Shown piece after piece: positions 9,571-18,061 of a stretch of 64,000 nucleotides of DNA. A program made the translations under genes and the position numbers. Every line of letters begins with the position of its first letter. Positions within the stretch are counted from its first letter, which is position 1. Under the pieces are notes generated by a model, which did not search any database, was not told where the DNA came from, and saw nothing but the letters and a program-made list of their open reading frames with translations. The DNA lies in contig JAJPCT020000017.1 of the NCBI GenBank assembly GCA_021323375.2, positions 1 to 64,000 on the forward strand. Direction: 5' to 3'. This DNA comes from Candidatus Wolframiiraptor gerlachensis (GTDB taxonomy: Archaea; Thermoproteota; Nitrososphaeria_A; Caldarchaeales; Wolframiiraptoraceae).

Positions 9571-10137
9571 TTGAGGCTTGCAAGCTTTGGGGATAAGTGG
9601 GTTGCAGCCTCTGTTCTGAGGAATCCTAGGAGAAGCTTTCTAGCAAACCCTATTGGGATTCTAGACTCCTTGAGGGCATTTAATAGGGATGCTGTCATAC
9701 AGGTGTTTGATGCTAGGTATGTGGTGTCTGTTAGGCAGATTCATGCAGCCGCCGTCGCCGCCTATCTAGCCTTCAAGGCTGGAACCAATATCTCGAGGAA
9801 GATGGAGATAGAGCTTCTGCTAAGGCTTGCCGCCGACACGCAAATAGGGAGGGTCTTGGAAAGGCTTGGCGTGAGAGAGGGGACTGAGGAGGTTGGCCTC
9901 TGCATCCTCGCCAATGAGAGGTCATCAGCTGTGAGGATCGCGGAGGATCTAGCCAAGGCCGTGGGAGGCACCGAGGTTGATGATGATTATCTTGGGAGAG
10001 AGGAGAGACTTGCTAGAGCCATCGAGTTCTATGGTATAGAGATGGCGGAGATAGAGTCTGTTCAGGCGAGGGATAGGGCCGAGGCGATCCTGATACTGAT
10101 ACTGGAGAGGATCGCAACGCTAGATCTCAAGAGATGA
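9571..10137 (+). CDS. cgi121: KEOPS complex subunit Cgi121
   Basis: VIQVFDARYVVSVRQIHAAAVAAYLAF...NISRKMEIELLLRLAADTQIGRVLERLGV is a Cgi121 signature. Confidence 0.85.
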   Translation: MRLASFGDKWVAASVLRNPRRSFLANPIGILDSLRAFNRDAVIQVFDARYVVSVRQIHAAAVAAYLAFKAGTNISRKMEIELLLRLAADTQIGRVLERLGVREGTEEVGLCILANERSSAVRIAEDLAKAVGGTEVDDDYLGREERLARAIEFYGIEMAEIESVQARDRAEAILILILERIATLDLKR

Positions 10138-10533
10138 GCTTGCAGCGAGCTTCGCGAGCCTATCAGCCTCACGATTCTCATTCCTCTCAATATGCATCGC
10201 CGCGAACTTCTCAAAGCTGCCCACAAGCCTCATGAGCTCCTCATGTAATGGTGCCAGCCTACTACTCCTGACCGCATATTCTCCCCTAACCTGTTTAACG
10301 AGGAGCTCGCTATCAGAAAGGAGCTCGAGCTCCGATGCTCCTAGGGATAACGCCTCCCTCAACGCCTCTATAGCCGCCAAATACTCGGCCTCATTATTCG
10401 TCCTCACGCCAACATGCTTCCACTTCTTGGATAATAGGCGGCCATCCTCATCAAATATCAGGTAGCCTATTCCAGCAGGCCCGGGATTCCCCCGGGAGCA
10501 GCCATCCACATATATCCTCAGCTTCCTCTTCAA
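10120..10533 (-). CDS. rnhA: Ribonuclease HI family protein
   Basis: IYVDGCSRGNPGPAGIGYLI...TNNEAEYLAAIEAL...LLSDSELLVKQ; NREADRLAKLA. Confidence 0.9.
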   Translation of the reverse strand: MKRKLRIYVDGCSRGNPGPAGIGYLIFDEDGRLLSKKWKHVGVRTNNEAEYLAAIEALREALSLGASELELLSDSELLVKQVRGEYAVRSSRLAPLHEELMRLVGSFEKFAAMHIERNENREADRLAKLAASSSLEI

Positions 10534-11039
10534 GAGGCAGCCTTCTTCTCCAGCTTCCTAATCACAATCTGATAACTCTTTGGAAGCTTCTTTGATGCTA
10601 TGTCAAGGGCCTCCTTCGCCGCTTGGAGGCCATTCTCCCTAACTAGGACCCTGAAGACCGGGGAGCCCCGGAGAACCCTAGCCGCCCTGCCCACAGGCTT
10701 CCCGAAAGCCCTCCTCATGCCCTCCTGAAGCCTATCAGCATGAGCGCCGAAGATCAGCTTATTCTCCCTAAGGACGTGATGTGGATGAGCCTTAAGCTCC
10801 ATGAAATAGTTCGATGAGCCTAGTGTTGAGTCCAGATACTTTGTCAGGGAAACCCTCGCCGATTCGAGCGAGACATCCCTGACCTGCATATCCTCCTTCG
10901 CGACCAATAAAAGCTCATAGTCATAGTCATCCGAATATGTCCCGCCCGTATACTTCGCTATCCTAGGCTGGGGCGCGCCAGCGATATAATCCGCCCTAGT
11001 ATAGGGCCTCTCAAGGGATCTCCAGTTCTTCGCCTTCAT
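10530..11039 (-). CDS. rpl10e: 50S ribosomal protein L16/L10e (uL16)
   Basis: Archaeal L10e sequence (LKAHPHHVLRENKLIFGAHADRLQEGMRRAFGKPVGRAARV). Confidence 0.95.
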   Translation of the reverse strand: MKAKNWRSLERPYTRADYIAGAPQPRIAKYTGGTYSDDYDYELLLVAKEDMQVRDVSLESARVSLTKYLDSTLGSSNYFMELKAHPHHVLRENKLIFGAHADRLQEGMRRAFGKPVGRAARVLRGSPVFRVLVRENGLQAAKEALDIASKKLPKSYQIVIRKLEKKAAS

Positions 11040-11068
11040 ACCGCGAGCTAGGCGGTGAAGCCACTTAA

Positions 11069-11836
11069 TTAGGCTTGCCCCGAGAGGCCGAGAAGCCTAG
11101 AGAGGTCGAGGAGCTCGCTAGGAGAGAGCTGGAAGACTCGTTTAGAGGTTAGCGCTTCTGGAAGCTCCTTTACAAGGCTGGCTGGCAGCAGGCCATCCCT
11201 CGATAGGTCTGCTAGGACGCGCCTAAGAACCTGTCTTCTCCTCGTGAAGAGCTTTTTCCATAGTAGTTTGCAGGAGCTCCCCAGCCTCGGGATAGCATCC
11301 CTCCGCCTCATCAAGACCATGGCCGAGTCAACCTTTGGAGGGGGGCTGAACAAGCTTCTCGGCACAATCTCCAAGATCCTAGCCTCATAGTAGATGCTTG
11401 AGATGAGTGAAGTGTAGACGTATTTTGGCGAGCCCGGATATGCCATTAGCTTGGATGCAAACTCTCTCTGAAGCATCAGTATCATTAGCTCCGGCAGCTG
11501 CTCAATAAGCCACTCGATGAGCTTTGAGGAGATGCTATATGGCGGGTTCGAGACAACCTTGTTGAAACCACTTGGCCTTAAGCGCAGAATATCACCGAAC
11601 AATACCTCAACATTTGGATACGCCTCGGAGATTGCTTTGAGATCCTCGGCAAACCTCTCATCAATCTCGACGGCTATCACCTTTCCAGCCCTTTCCGCGA
11701 GCTTTCGGGTGAGCACGCCATTCCCGGCGCCAACCTCCAGCACCACATCGGATCGAGATAGCTCGGCATAATCCACCATCTTCTCAAGAACATTCTGGTC
11801 TATGAGGAAGTGCTGGCCGAGTATTCTCCTCCTCAT
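11069..11836 (-). CDS. ksgA: 16S rRNA dimethyladenosine transferase (KsgA/RsmA)
   Basis: GQHFLIDQNVLEKMV...VLEVGAGNGVLTRKLAERA...VVSNPPYSISSKLI. Confidence 0.93.
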   Translation of the reverse strand: MRRRILGQHFLIDQNVLEKMVDYAELSRSDVVLEVGAGNGVLTRKLAERAGKVIAVEIDERFAEDLKAISEAYPNVEVLFGDILRLRPSGFNKVVSNPPYSISSKLIEWLIEQLPELMILMLQREFASKLMAYPGSPKYVYTSLISSIYYEARILEIVPRSLFSPPPKVDSAMVLMRRRDAIPRLGSSCKLLWKKLFTRRRQVLRRVLADLSRDGLLPASLVKELPEALTSKRVFQLSPSELLDLSRLLGLSGQA

Positions 11837-12429
11837 TCCCCGGATTCACGCGAGACCGGCGGCCTGACAAACAGCCTATACCTCTCCTCCGGGTTTCTAA
11901 GCTCCTCAAGAATCCTCTGCTGAAGCGCCTTCACCGGATCGAGCACTCCACCCCGCTTCCTCAAGTCCTCATAGCTCTCGAAGGGCTTGATCTCCCGCTC
12001 CTCTATGATCTTCATCGCTATCTTCTTCCCAATCCCGGGTATGAGCTCGAGCGAGTGCATCCTCGGGGTCAGCGGCCGAGCGGTATTGAAGAAATCGACG
12101 AAGCGCCTCTCATTCTCCTCTAGTATCTTGAGGATCACGTTCTCGAGATTCATCCTCGCGTTCACCGTCAGGTCTTCGTAACCTATCCTCCTGAGAATCC
12201 TCAGGATGCTTCTCGGAACATCCTTCCCTATGTATAGCCTGGCTCCTATCGCGGGCTTATTCCCCTTAGGCGTGGCGGCTTCTAGGAGTGTGAAGAAGTC
12301 CTCGCCCAGAAGCTGGATCACATTCTCATCCCTATGCACGATTATCCCAGGGGATTGTGCCTTGAGCTCCGAGGCGGGAAAGACGTCCAACACGTATGCG
12401 AAGTCCTCGTATTTTTTCTGCCTCACCAA
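11833..12429 (-). CDS. DUF655 family protein (HhH, nucleic-acid binding)
   Basis: Position between KsgA and RpoF; LELIPGIGKKIAMKIIEEREIKPFESYEDLRKR HhH. Confidence 0.85.
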   Translation of the reverse strand: MVRQKKYEDFAYVLDVFPASELKAQSPGIIVHRDENVIQLLGEDFFTLLEAATPKGNKPAIGARLYIGKDVPRSILRILRRIGYEDLTVNARMNLENVILKILEENERRFVDFFNTARPLTPRMHSLELIPGIGKKIAMKIIEEREIKPFESYEDLRKRGGVLDPVKALQQRILEELRNPEERYRLFVRPPVSRESGE

Positions 12430-12463
12430 TACGTCTCACATCCCGCTCCAAGCAATCTATTTT

Positions 12464-12826
12464 CTACTCTGCCTTTCCTTCTTCCTGCAGATATCTTTTA
12501 ACGAGCTCGGCTATCGCCTGGAGCTTCTCCTCGGAGAATAGGAGGATTGGCGCGAGCCTCTTATAGCCGCTCAGGATCGCCCTAAGCTCCTCCACATGAA
12601 TCGGACAGATATCCACTATCTGGACAGCCTCCTCCCTCGTGAGCTCGAACTTCTCCATAAGCTCGTTTATCAGCTTCTCAGCCCTATCAGCCGAGAGCTT
12701 GGAGTATTTCCTCACATAGTTCAAGACCCTCTGCTGGAGCGTTGTGAGCTCCGCCCCACCACTACTAAGTATCCTCTCGACTTCCGGGAGTGAGAGCGGG
12801 GTACGGGAAATAATCCTCCTCACCAT
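12464..12826 (-). CDS. rpoF: DNA-directed RNA polymerase subunit F (Rpb4-like)
   Basis: Small helical protein between L21e and DUF655, the archaeal conserved order; VQIVDICPIHVEELRAIL motif. Confidence 0.85.
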   Translation of the reverse strand: MVRRIISRTPLSLPEVERILSSGGAELTTLQQRVLNYVRKYSKLSADRAEKLINELMEKFELTREEAVQIVDICPIHVEELRAILSGYKRLAPILLFSEEKLQAIAELVKRYLQEEGKAE

Positions 12827-12832
12827 AGGCGA

Positions 12833-13126
12833 TCACGCGCTCCATCTAATCAAGTGATCCGGGAGAATTGTAAGCGTCCTGAGACTCTCACCGATCCTAA
12901 CCCTAACAACATATGCTCTTCCCCTCCTGCCCAGGATCTCCCCTATCCTCCCGTGATAGCGCCTATGTGGCGCGCCCTTATGCACCGATGGATTTAGCTT
13001 GATAACAACCTTCTCGCCGGGCTGGAAGTCCTGTAGATAGATCTCGGGGTTAGGCCCCTGCCTACTTCCCACAGGCTTCGTCAGCAAGTCCCTTGACTTG
13101 TAACGGAATCCCTTTGACTTCGGCAT
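12833..13126 (-). CDS. rpl21e: 50S ribosomal protein L21e
   Basis: GFRYKSRDLLTK...VVIKLNPSVHKGAPHRRYHGRIGEILGRRGRAYVV. Confidence 0.95.
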   Translation of the reverse strand: MPKSKGFRYKSRDLLTKPVGSRQGPNPEIYLQDFQPGEKVVIKLNPSVHKGAPHRRYHGRIGEILGRRGRAYVVRVRIGESLRTLTILPDHLIRWSA

Positions 13127-13178
13127 TTTTCCGGCTTTTTAGTCAAATTTCCCAACTTAAAACCTTTATCAAGCCCCA

Positions 13179-13275
13179 CCATGGACTTACAAGTCCATGG
13201 ATGGTAACATCCATACTCCCTGCTGGCCTTTATTGCTACGAAGACTTGCCAGCCAGCCCCACCTCCATTACCCTC
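13179..13275. repeat. Hairpin pair plus diverged repeat copy 1 (second copy at 14150-14210)
   Basis: Perfect inverted repeat CCATGGACTT-AC-AAGTCCATGG (13179-13200), then ATGGATG-GTAA-CATCCAT (13197-13214), then a segment similar to 14150-14210 (GCTACGAAGACTTGCCAGCCAGCCCCACCTCCATTACCC). Confidence 0.7.
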
Positions 13276-13320
13276 ACTTTTCCTCAATATTATATAACCA
13301 CAAAACCCTAAACCTAAGTC

Positions 13321-13992
13321 TTAAGGTTGCATATGGAAGCCAACCCTATCCTTAATCTTCTTGAAGAAGTTGCTTAGCGAGCCCGTGAGCTTGTCGACTG
13401 GAAAGCCGAGATCCGCTTCAAGATCCTCGAATTGCCCCTGATCGGCCTCGCTACTGGATTTGCCTCCGCGGATATACTTCAGCTCCATGGTCTCAATCCC
13501 CCTTAGCGTGCTCTCCAATAGCTTCTGCCTATGGATACCTATCGAGACTGGAATGGCCACCACCTCACCCTTCTGATTTATCCTGAAGACCTTGAAGCTG
13601 AGGTCCTGAAGCCTCCTCGTCCTCGCATATTTTAGGGGATCTATCACAAGCGCCACGGCCTTTGGGAAGAGCCTCTGGTAAAGCTTCTGGGTCTCAATGT
13701 CTATTGCCGAGAGGAATACATCGAAACCCGGGTGAGAGTGATACCATCCGACGATGTATAGGCCGGGCCTATTCCTGAGAACCCACTCCGCCGCCGCGGC
13801 GATCGTCTCCTCCTCCAGATAGACGAAGCCGGGCGTCGACTTCTGCTCGCCCGTTATGGTATCCCAGATCTCAAGCACATCACCCCTCTTCAAGTATTTC
13901 CCCACGAGAAGCCCTGCAACCTCCCTATTCAGGTCATCAAGAGCGTGTTTTATCATCTTACCAAGCGCCAGCGGATAAACCCTAACCTTCAT
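13321..13992 (-). CDS. Rpn11-like JAMM/MPN+ metalloprotease (putative deubiquitinase)
   Basis: JAMM motif complete: REVAGLLVGKY (Glu) ... HSHPGFDVFLSAID (HxH-x7-S-x2-D); adjacent and divergent to the ubiquitin operon. Confidence 0.93.
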   Translation of the reverse strand: MKVRVYPLALGKMIKHALDDLNREVAGLLVGKYLKRGDVLEIWDTITGEQKSTPGFVYLEEETIAAAAEWVLRNRPGLYIVGWYHSHPGFDVFLSAIDIETQKLYQRLFPKAVALVIDPLKYARTRRLQDLSFKVFRINQKGEVVAIPVSIGIHRQKLLESTLRGIETMELKYIRGGKSSSEADQGQFEDLEADLGFPVDKLTGSLSNFFKKIKDRVGFHMQP

Positions 13993-14149
13993 TAATGTGC
14001 CCTCCTTATAGGAGAGCTTGTAGAGAGCCTGTTTTTATTCGTTCCTAATCCTCGGAGTATGGAAGACCAAGAATAAGGGAAGGAGAAGTATTTTTTAGTA
14101 TCCTTCTTTTTTATCTCAGCTGTCTCAAAGTAATACTCTTTTTCTTTGC

Positions 14150-14210
14150 ATACCTGCCAGCCTTGATGGCTACGAGGACTCGCCGGCCAGCCCCACTCCC
14201 ATTACCCCTA
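14150..14210. repeat. Diverged direct repeat copy 2, upstream side of the JAMM gene
   Basis: CCAGCCTTGATGGCTACGAGGACTCGCCGGCCAGCCCCACTCCCATTACCCC aligns with 13215-13275 in the same orientation. Confidence 0.7.
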
Positions 14211-14378
14211 ATTTTTATTTATCTCATTTGTCGAAAACTAGCATATGTTTCATGCAGAGAAAAATGCCATCCAAGGGGATTTTAACATTCTTAGGATGAG
14301 AGCGGGCTTTCCGGCACCTGCCATTCCTACCGGAAAACTCTCGAAGAATATCTTTCTGGAGGCCTCTTGCACAACATA

Positions 14379-14418
14379 TTTATATATCGTGTGCTCGCCC
14401 TATTCTCAGACAGGAGGT
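14379..14418 (+). promoter_or_regulatory. Putative TATA box and ribosome-binding site of the ubiquitin operon
   Basis: TTTATATATC (14379-14388) about 25 nt before the likely transcription start; GGAGGT (14413-14418) upstream of ATG at 14430. Confidence 0.6.
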
Positions 14419-14429
14419 TTGAAGGAATT

Positions 14430-14666
14430 ATGAAGATTAGGATCGTCCCCGCTGTGGGAGGGGGTAATCCCATAGAATTAGAGGTCTCACCTTCCACGAC
14501 TATAGGAGCTATTAGGGCTAAGGTCTGCGCCATGAAGAAGCTTCCACCAGATACGACGAGGCTCACATACAGGGGCAGGGCGCTCAAGGATACGGAAACC
14601 CTCGAATCGATAGGAGTCCAGGATGGGGACAAGCTCATATTGATAACTAGGACTGTGGGCGGATAA
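14430..14666 (+). CDS. Ubiquitin-like modifier with terminal Gly-Gly (start trimmed from ORF 14367)
   Basis: MKIRIVPAVGGGNPIELEVSPSTTIGAIRAKVCAMKKLPPDTTRLTYRGRALKDTETLESIGVQDGDKLILITRTVGG*: ubiquitin beta-grasp pattern, ends in GG-stop. Confidence 0.93.
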   Translation: MKIRIVPAVGGGNPIELEVSPSTTIGAIRAKVCAMKKLPPDTTRLTYRGRALKDTETLESIGVQDGDKLILITRTVGG

Positions 14667-14744
14667 TCTCCGCCTCTCCGGAGAATAGCGAGCTAAGGGC
14701 TGCTCAAAGTTAATTACCTGCCTCCCAAGAATAGGATTAATAGC

Positions 14745-15224
14745 TTGAAAACGCAGCTCCCCGAGGCTCTGTGGAGCAGGAGACTGGCGCTAGAGTATAA
14801 GCTGATGAGGGAGAATGAGCCTACATTCGACATAGTGGATAATCAGCTGACGCATTACCGTGGAGTGATAATTGGTGAGGGCCTGTATGAGGGTGGATTC
14901 TTCAAGGTGGAGATAATTGTCCCGCGCACATTCCCGTATACTCCTCCCGATGTTATCTGGTGGACGAGGATATGGCATCCAAACTTCACGGACGAGGTTC
15001 CCGCGAGGATCTGCGAGTCGATATTCAAGAATGATTGGAGCCCCTCGCTCCACCTCTTCTCAGTCGTCGAGGCTTTGAGGAATCTGCTCAATAATCCGAA
15101 TCCCGATGATCCTCTAAACACGTTCGCCGCTGCTGAGATGAAGTATAGGCCGGATATCTTCGAGGCTAGAGTTAGGGCGTATATTGAGCTATACGCTAGG
15201 CCGGAGTATGCCTTCCAGGAGTAG
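14745..15224 (+). CDS. Ubiquitin-conjugating enzyme E2-like (UBC fold)
   Basis: FKVEIIVPRTFPYTPPDVIWWTRIWHPNFTDEVPARICESIFKNDWSPSLHL: HPN motif and catalytic Cys in the IC context. Confidence 0.93.
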   Translation: MKTQLPEALWSRRLALEYKLMRENEPTFDIVDNQLTHYRGVIIGEGLYEGGFFKVEIIVPRTFPYTPPDVIWWTRIWHPNFTDEVPARICESIFKNDWSPSLHLFSVVEALRNLLNNPNPDDPLNTFAAAEMKYRPDIFEARVRAYIELYARPEYAFQE

Positions 15225-15282
15225 CTGAGGATCTTGGAGAAATAATACTCATAAGCAACATGGGCTGCCTTCACGTGGTAGG

Positions 15283-16476
15283 ATGACCGAGAAGCAAGGC
15301 GGCCTCGAGCGATATGATCGGCAGTTAAGGATCGTGGGATGGGATCAGGAGAATCTTAGCAGGGCCAGGGTCGTCGTGGTGGGAGTTGGCGCCACGGGAT
15401 GCGAGGTCTCAAAAAACCTCGCGTTAATGGGCATTGGAAAGCTCATCCTAGTAGATAATGACGTGATCGAGCTATCAAATCTAAGCAGGCAGATGCTCTT
15501 CCTAGATGAGGATATAGGTAAGCCCAAGGCCATCGTTGCAGCTAATAGGCTGAGGAGGATGAACCCGCTTATAGAGGTTGAGCCATACTTCGAGGACGTT
15601 AGAAGTCTCGACGAATCAATCTTCGAGGGGGCTGACATCATAGTATCATGCCTTGATAACTGGCCTGTTAGGAGGTGGCTCAACTCGCTCGCGGTGGAGC
15701 TGGATAAGCCGCTCGTGGATGTCGCGATGGAAGGATTCTACGCTAATCTTCAAGTCGTGATCCCGAGGAAGACCGCGTGCTTGGAATGTCATGGGGAGGA
15801 TCTGATACCAAAGGAGACGCAGCTCGCCGAATGCACGCTGAGGAGGAGAAGGCCTGAGGACCTCGTTCAAGACCTGAAGCAGGCGGGAATAAAGATAAGT
15901 CAGAAGATAGCAGAGAAGCTATTCGAACATGACATCAAGACAATTTATGATCTGAAGTATGCTCAGGAGGGCGTGTTAATGAAGCTGGATAAGAAGACAT
16001 TGGAGGTTGTTAGGAGGATTAGGGAGAGGCTGAAGCCGAAGCTTCCAGCACTTCAAAGCGTCGCCGCCATGATCTCGGGGCTAGCCTCAACAGAGATTGT
16101 GAAAATACTTCATGGAGATAGGCTCGGGGAGCCGATCAAGGGCCTTCTAGTATATGATGGTCTCGCGGGACAGTTCACGATCGTGGAGCTTGAGAGGAGC
16201 CCCGAATGCTTTGTCTGCGGAGATCTAGTCGAGGAAGGGCTGACGATCACGGTCAAGCCGGACGAGACCATTCTAGACCTGAAGAGGAGGATAGCAGAGA
16301 CATACAGCATCCCGGATCCCGAGATACTTTACCGGGAATGGAGGCTCCAGGACGATAAGAGGATCTTGGAGCTGGGAGTTAAGGAGGGCGATACACTATA
16401 TATCACCACTAGCAGGAGGTTCATGCCCCTTCAGCTAAGGGTTCAATTCCACAAGGAGGAGGTGATGGCTCCATGA
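15283..16476 (+). CDS. Ubiquitin-activating enzyme E1-like with C-terminal ubiquitin-like domain
   Basis: Adenylation domain VVGVGATGCEVSKNLALMGIGKLILVDNDVIELSNLSRQMLF; CxxC pairs CLECH / CFVCG; catalytic-Cys-like AECTLRRRRPEDL; C-terminal beta-grasp LTITVKPDETILDLKRRIAETYSI...GVKEGDTLYITT. Confidence 0.93.
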   Translation: MTEKQGGLERYDRQLRIVGWDQENLSRARVVVVGVGATGCEVSKNLALMGIGKLILVDNDVIELSNLSRQMLFLDEDIGKPKAIVAANRLRRMNPLIEVEPYFEDVRSLDESIFEGADIIVSCLDNWPVRRWLNSLAVELDKPLVDVAMEGFYANLQVVIPRKTACLECHGEDLIPKETQLAECTLRRRRPEDLVQDLKQAGIKISQKIAEKLFEHDIKTIYDLKYAQEGVLMKLDKKTLEVVRRIRERLKPKLPALQSVAAMISGLASTEIVKILHGDRLGEPIKGLLVYDGLAGQFTIVELERSPECFVCGDLVEEGLTITVKPDETILDLKRRIAETYSIPDPEILYREWRLQDDKRILELGVKEGDTLYITTSRRFMPLQLRVQFHKEEVMAP

Positions 16477-16709
16477 GGAGGATAACGATATTAGAGGAGG
16501 AGAAAGCGGGCGAATGGGATCTCATGTTCGAGGAAGAGGGGAAGAAACTGGATGTATGCCCGGTCTGCTCCGCGGAGATACATGAGGGCGTCCCCGTATT
16601 CGAGTGCCCCTTCTGTGGAAACAAGATGCATGCTAGATGTGTCCAGCCATGGATAAATGAGAGGGGGACATGCCCAATCTGCAAAAGGCCTTTATCACAG
16701 AAAGCATAA
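16473..16709 (+). CDS. Small RING-finger protein (putative E3)
   Basis: CPVC-x12-CPFC-x4-H-x2-C-x10-CPIC; overlaps the E1 stop codon by 4 nt. Confidence 0.9.
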   Translation: MRRITILEEEKAGEWDLMFEEEGKKLDVCPVCSAEIHEGVPVFECPFCGNKMHARCVQPWINERGTCPICKRPLSQKA

Positions 16710-16730
16710 CATTATTAGAGGTGCTCTGGC

Positions 16731-17081
16731 TTGAGCAAGGCTGAGAATGGCGGCATAGTCCTAAAGCCGAAATACTTGGAGACGCCCAAGGGCAAGATCC
16801 CCACATATGATTTCGTGATGGGGTTGGCGAAGGCGATCAACATCCTCGACGAAGCTGTGGCGGAGCTTGAGGAGAAGATAAGGGGCATGACTCCGGCGAG
16901 CACGGCGGAGCTAAGCGACCTGAAGGCCAGGCTTGAAAGCGTCGAGGAGAGGTTGAAGAGCTTGGAGAAAAGGCTAGAGGTAGAGCTAGAGGATCTTAAC
17001 GACAAGCTGATGACCTTGACCGATGTGGTCCATGAGCTTGCTGAGAGGGTTCAGAGGCTTGAGGAGAGCATTAGGGGCTGA
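16731..17081 (+). CDS. Coiled-coil protein downstream of the RING gene
   Basis: 116 aa, TTG start 21 nt after the RING stop; heptad-rich C-terminus (LKARLESVEERLKSLEKRLEVELEDLNDKL). Confidence 0.7.
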   Translation: MSKAENGGIVLKPKYLETPKGKIPTYDFVMGLAKAINILDEAVAELEEKIRGMTPASTAELSDLKARLESVEERLKSLEKRLEVELEDLNDKLMTLTDVVHELAERVQRLEESIRG

Positions 17082-17910
17082 CGACCGCGCGCCTCATCTC
17101 CGCGATCAGCTTCTCGAGGCTCGCCCGCTTATTCTCGAGATCCTTTACCTCAGCCTCGAGCCTCTTCTTCCGCTCCTCGAGCATGTTCAGCTCGCTTCTC
17201 AGCTGGAGGACCTTCCTCTCAAGCTCCTCAGCCGCCTCCTCCTTCTCTCTAAGCTTGGATAGCCCCTCCCTGAGCTCGGCCTCCTTCTTGAGGAGGCGCT
17301 CCATCCTTATCTCCCTTATCTTGAAGTCCCTGAGAAAGCCCTTGAACATGTTCTCAAGCCTGTTTCCCAGCTCCTCGAGCCCCTTGAGATATCTGTTCTC
17401 AAGTTCCGAGATCTTGCGTTCGAGGTCAAGCTTCTTTTCCTCAAGAGCCCTTAGCTCGGCTTCCCTCATCGCCAGCTCCCTCTCCTTCGCGTCGAGATCA
17501 TTTCCCCATTTCCTCAGCTCCTGCCTGATCACAGCGAGCTCGCTCTTCTCCCTTAATAACGCCTCTATCTCCCTCTTTATCGCCTCGCGCTCCTTGCTCA
17601 AGGCCTCGATAATATCCTTCAGGCCCTCTTGGATGGAGAGAAGCGTGTTTTCATAGAACCTGACTTGATCAAGCTCCTCCGAGACCTTCTCGGCCTTCTC
17701 GAGAAAGATCGCGAGCTTTGATCTTATGGTCTCCGGCTGTGAGGCTAATGTCCCGAGAAGAGCTTGAATCTCCATGAGCCTAGACTCAAGCCTCTTCAAC
17801 ACCTCATTAAGGGGCGCTACACTCGCGGAGATTCTCTGCTCGAATTTGTTTAACCTTTCCTCAATCTTATCCTCAAGCTCCTCAACCTTCTTCCCGCCAA
17901 ATAGCGACAT
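17071..17910 (-). CDS. Long coiled-coil protein (start trimmed to MSLFGGKK)
   Basis: Almost fully heptad-like sequence; TATA-like TTTATAAC on the minus strand (about 17936-17944) supports a start at 17910 rather than 17976. Confidence 0.75.
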   Translation of the reverse strand: MSLFGGKKVEELEDKIEERLNKFEQRISASVAPLNEVLKRLESRLMEIQALLGTLASQPETIRSKLAIFLEKAEKVSEELDQVRFYENTLLSIQEGLKDIIEALSKEREAIKREIEALLREKSELAVIRQELRKWGNDLDAKERELAMREAELRALEEKKLDLERKISELENRYLKGLEELGNRLENMFKGFLRDFKIREIRMERLLKKEAELREGLSKLREKEEAAEELERKVLQLRSELNMLEERKKRLEAEVKDLENKRASLEKLIAEMRRAVVSP

Positions 17911-18061
17911 TTCTGGACAAGAACCTTTCAAAGTGTTATAAAAAGTTGATTCACCCTTTGGCCATAGTCTCCACATCCCCGTGTTACGAGCTGTTTATAA
18001 GGCGGGAGAACCGAGGCACTAGGGGGCTTGTGCGAGGTTGCTCACGACTAGAGAGGAGGTA

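Noticed and set aside
17183-17656. Ser-rich 157-aa plus-strand ORF
   Set aside because: Shadow of the coiled-coil gene; Ser/Leu-rich translation is the usual artefact of antisense Glu/Lys-rich codons.
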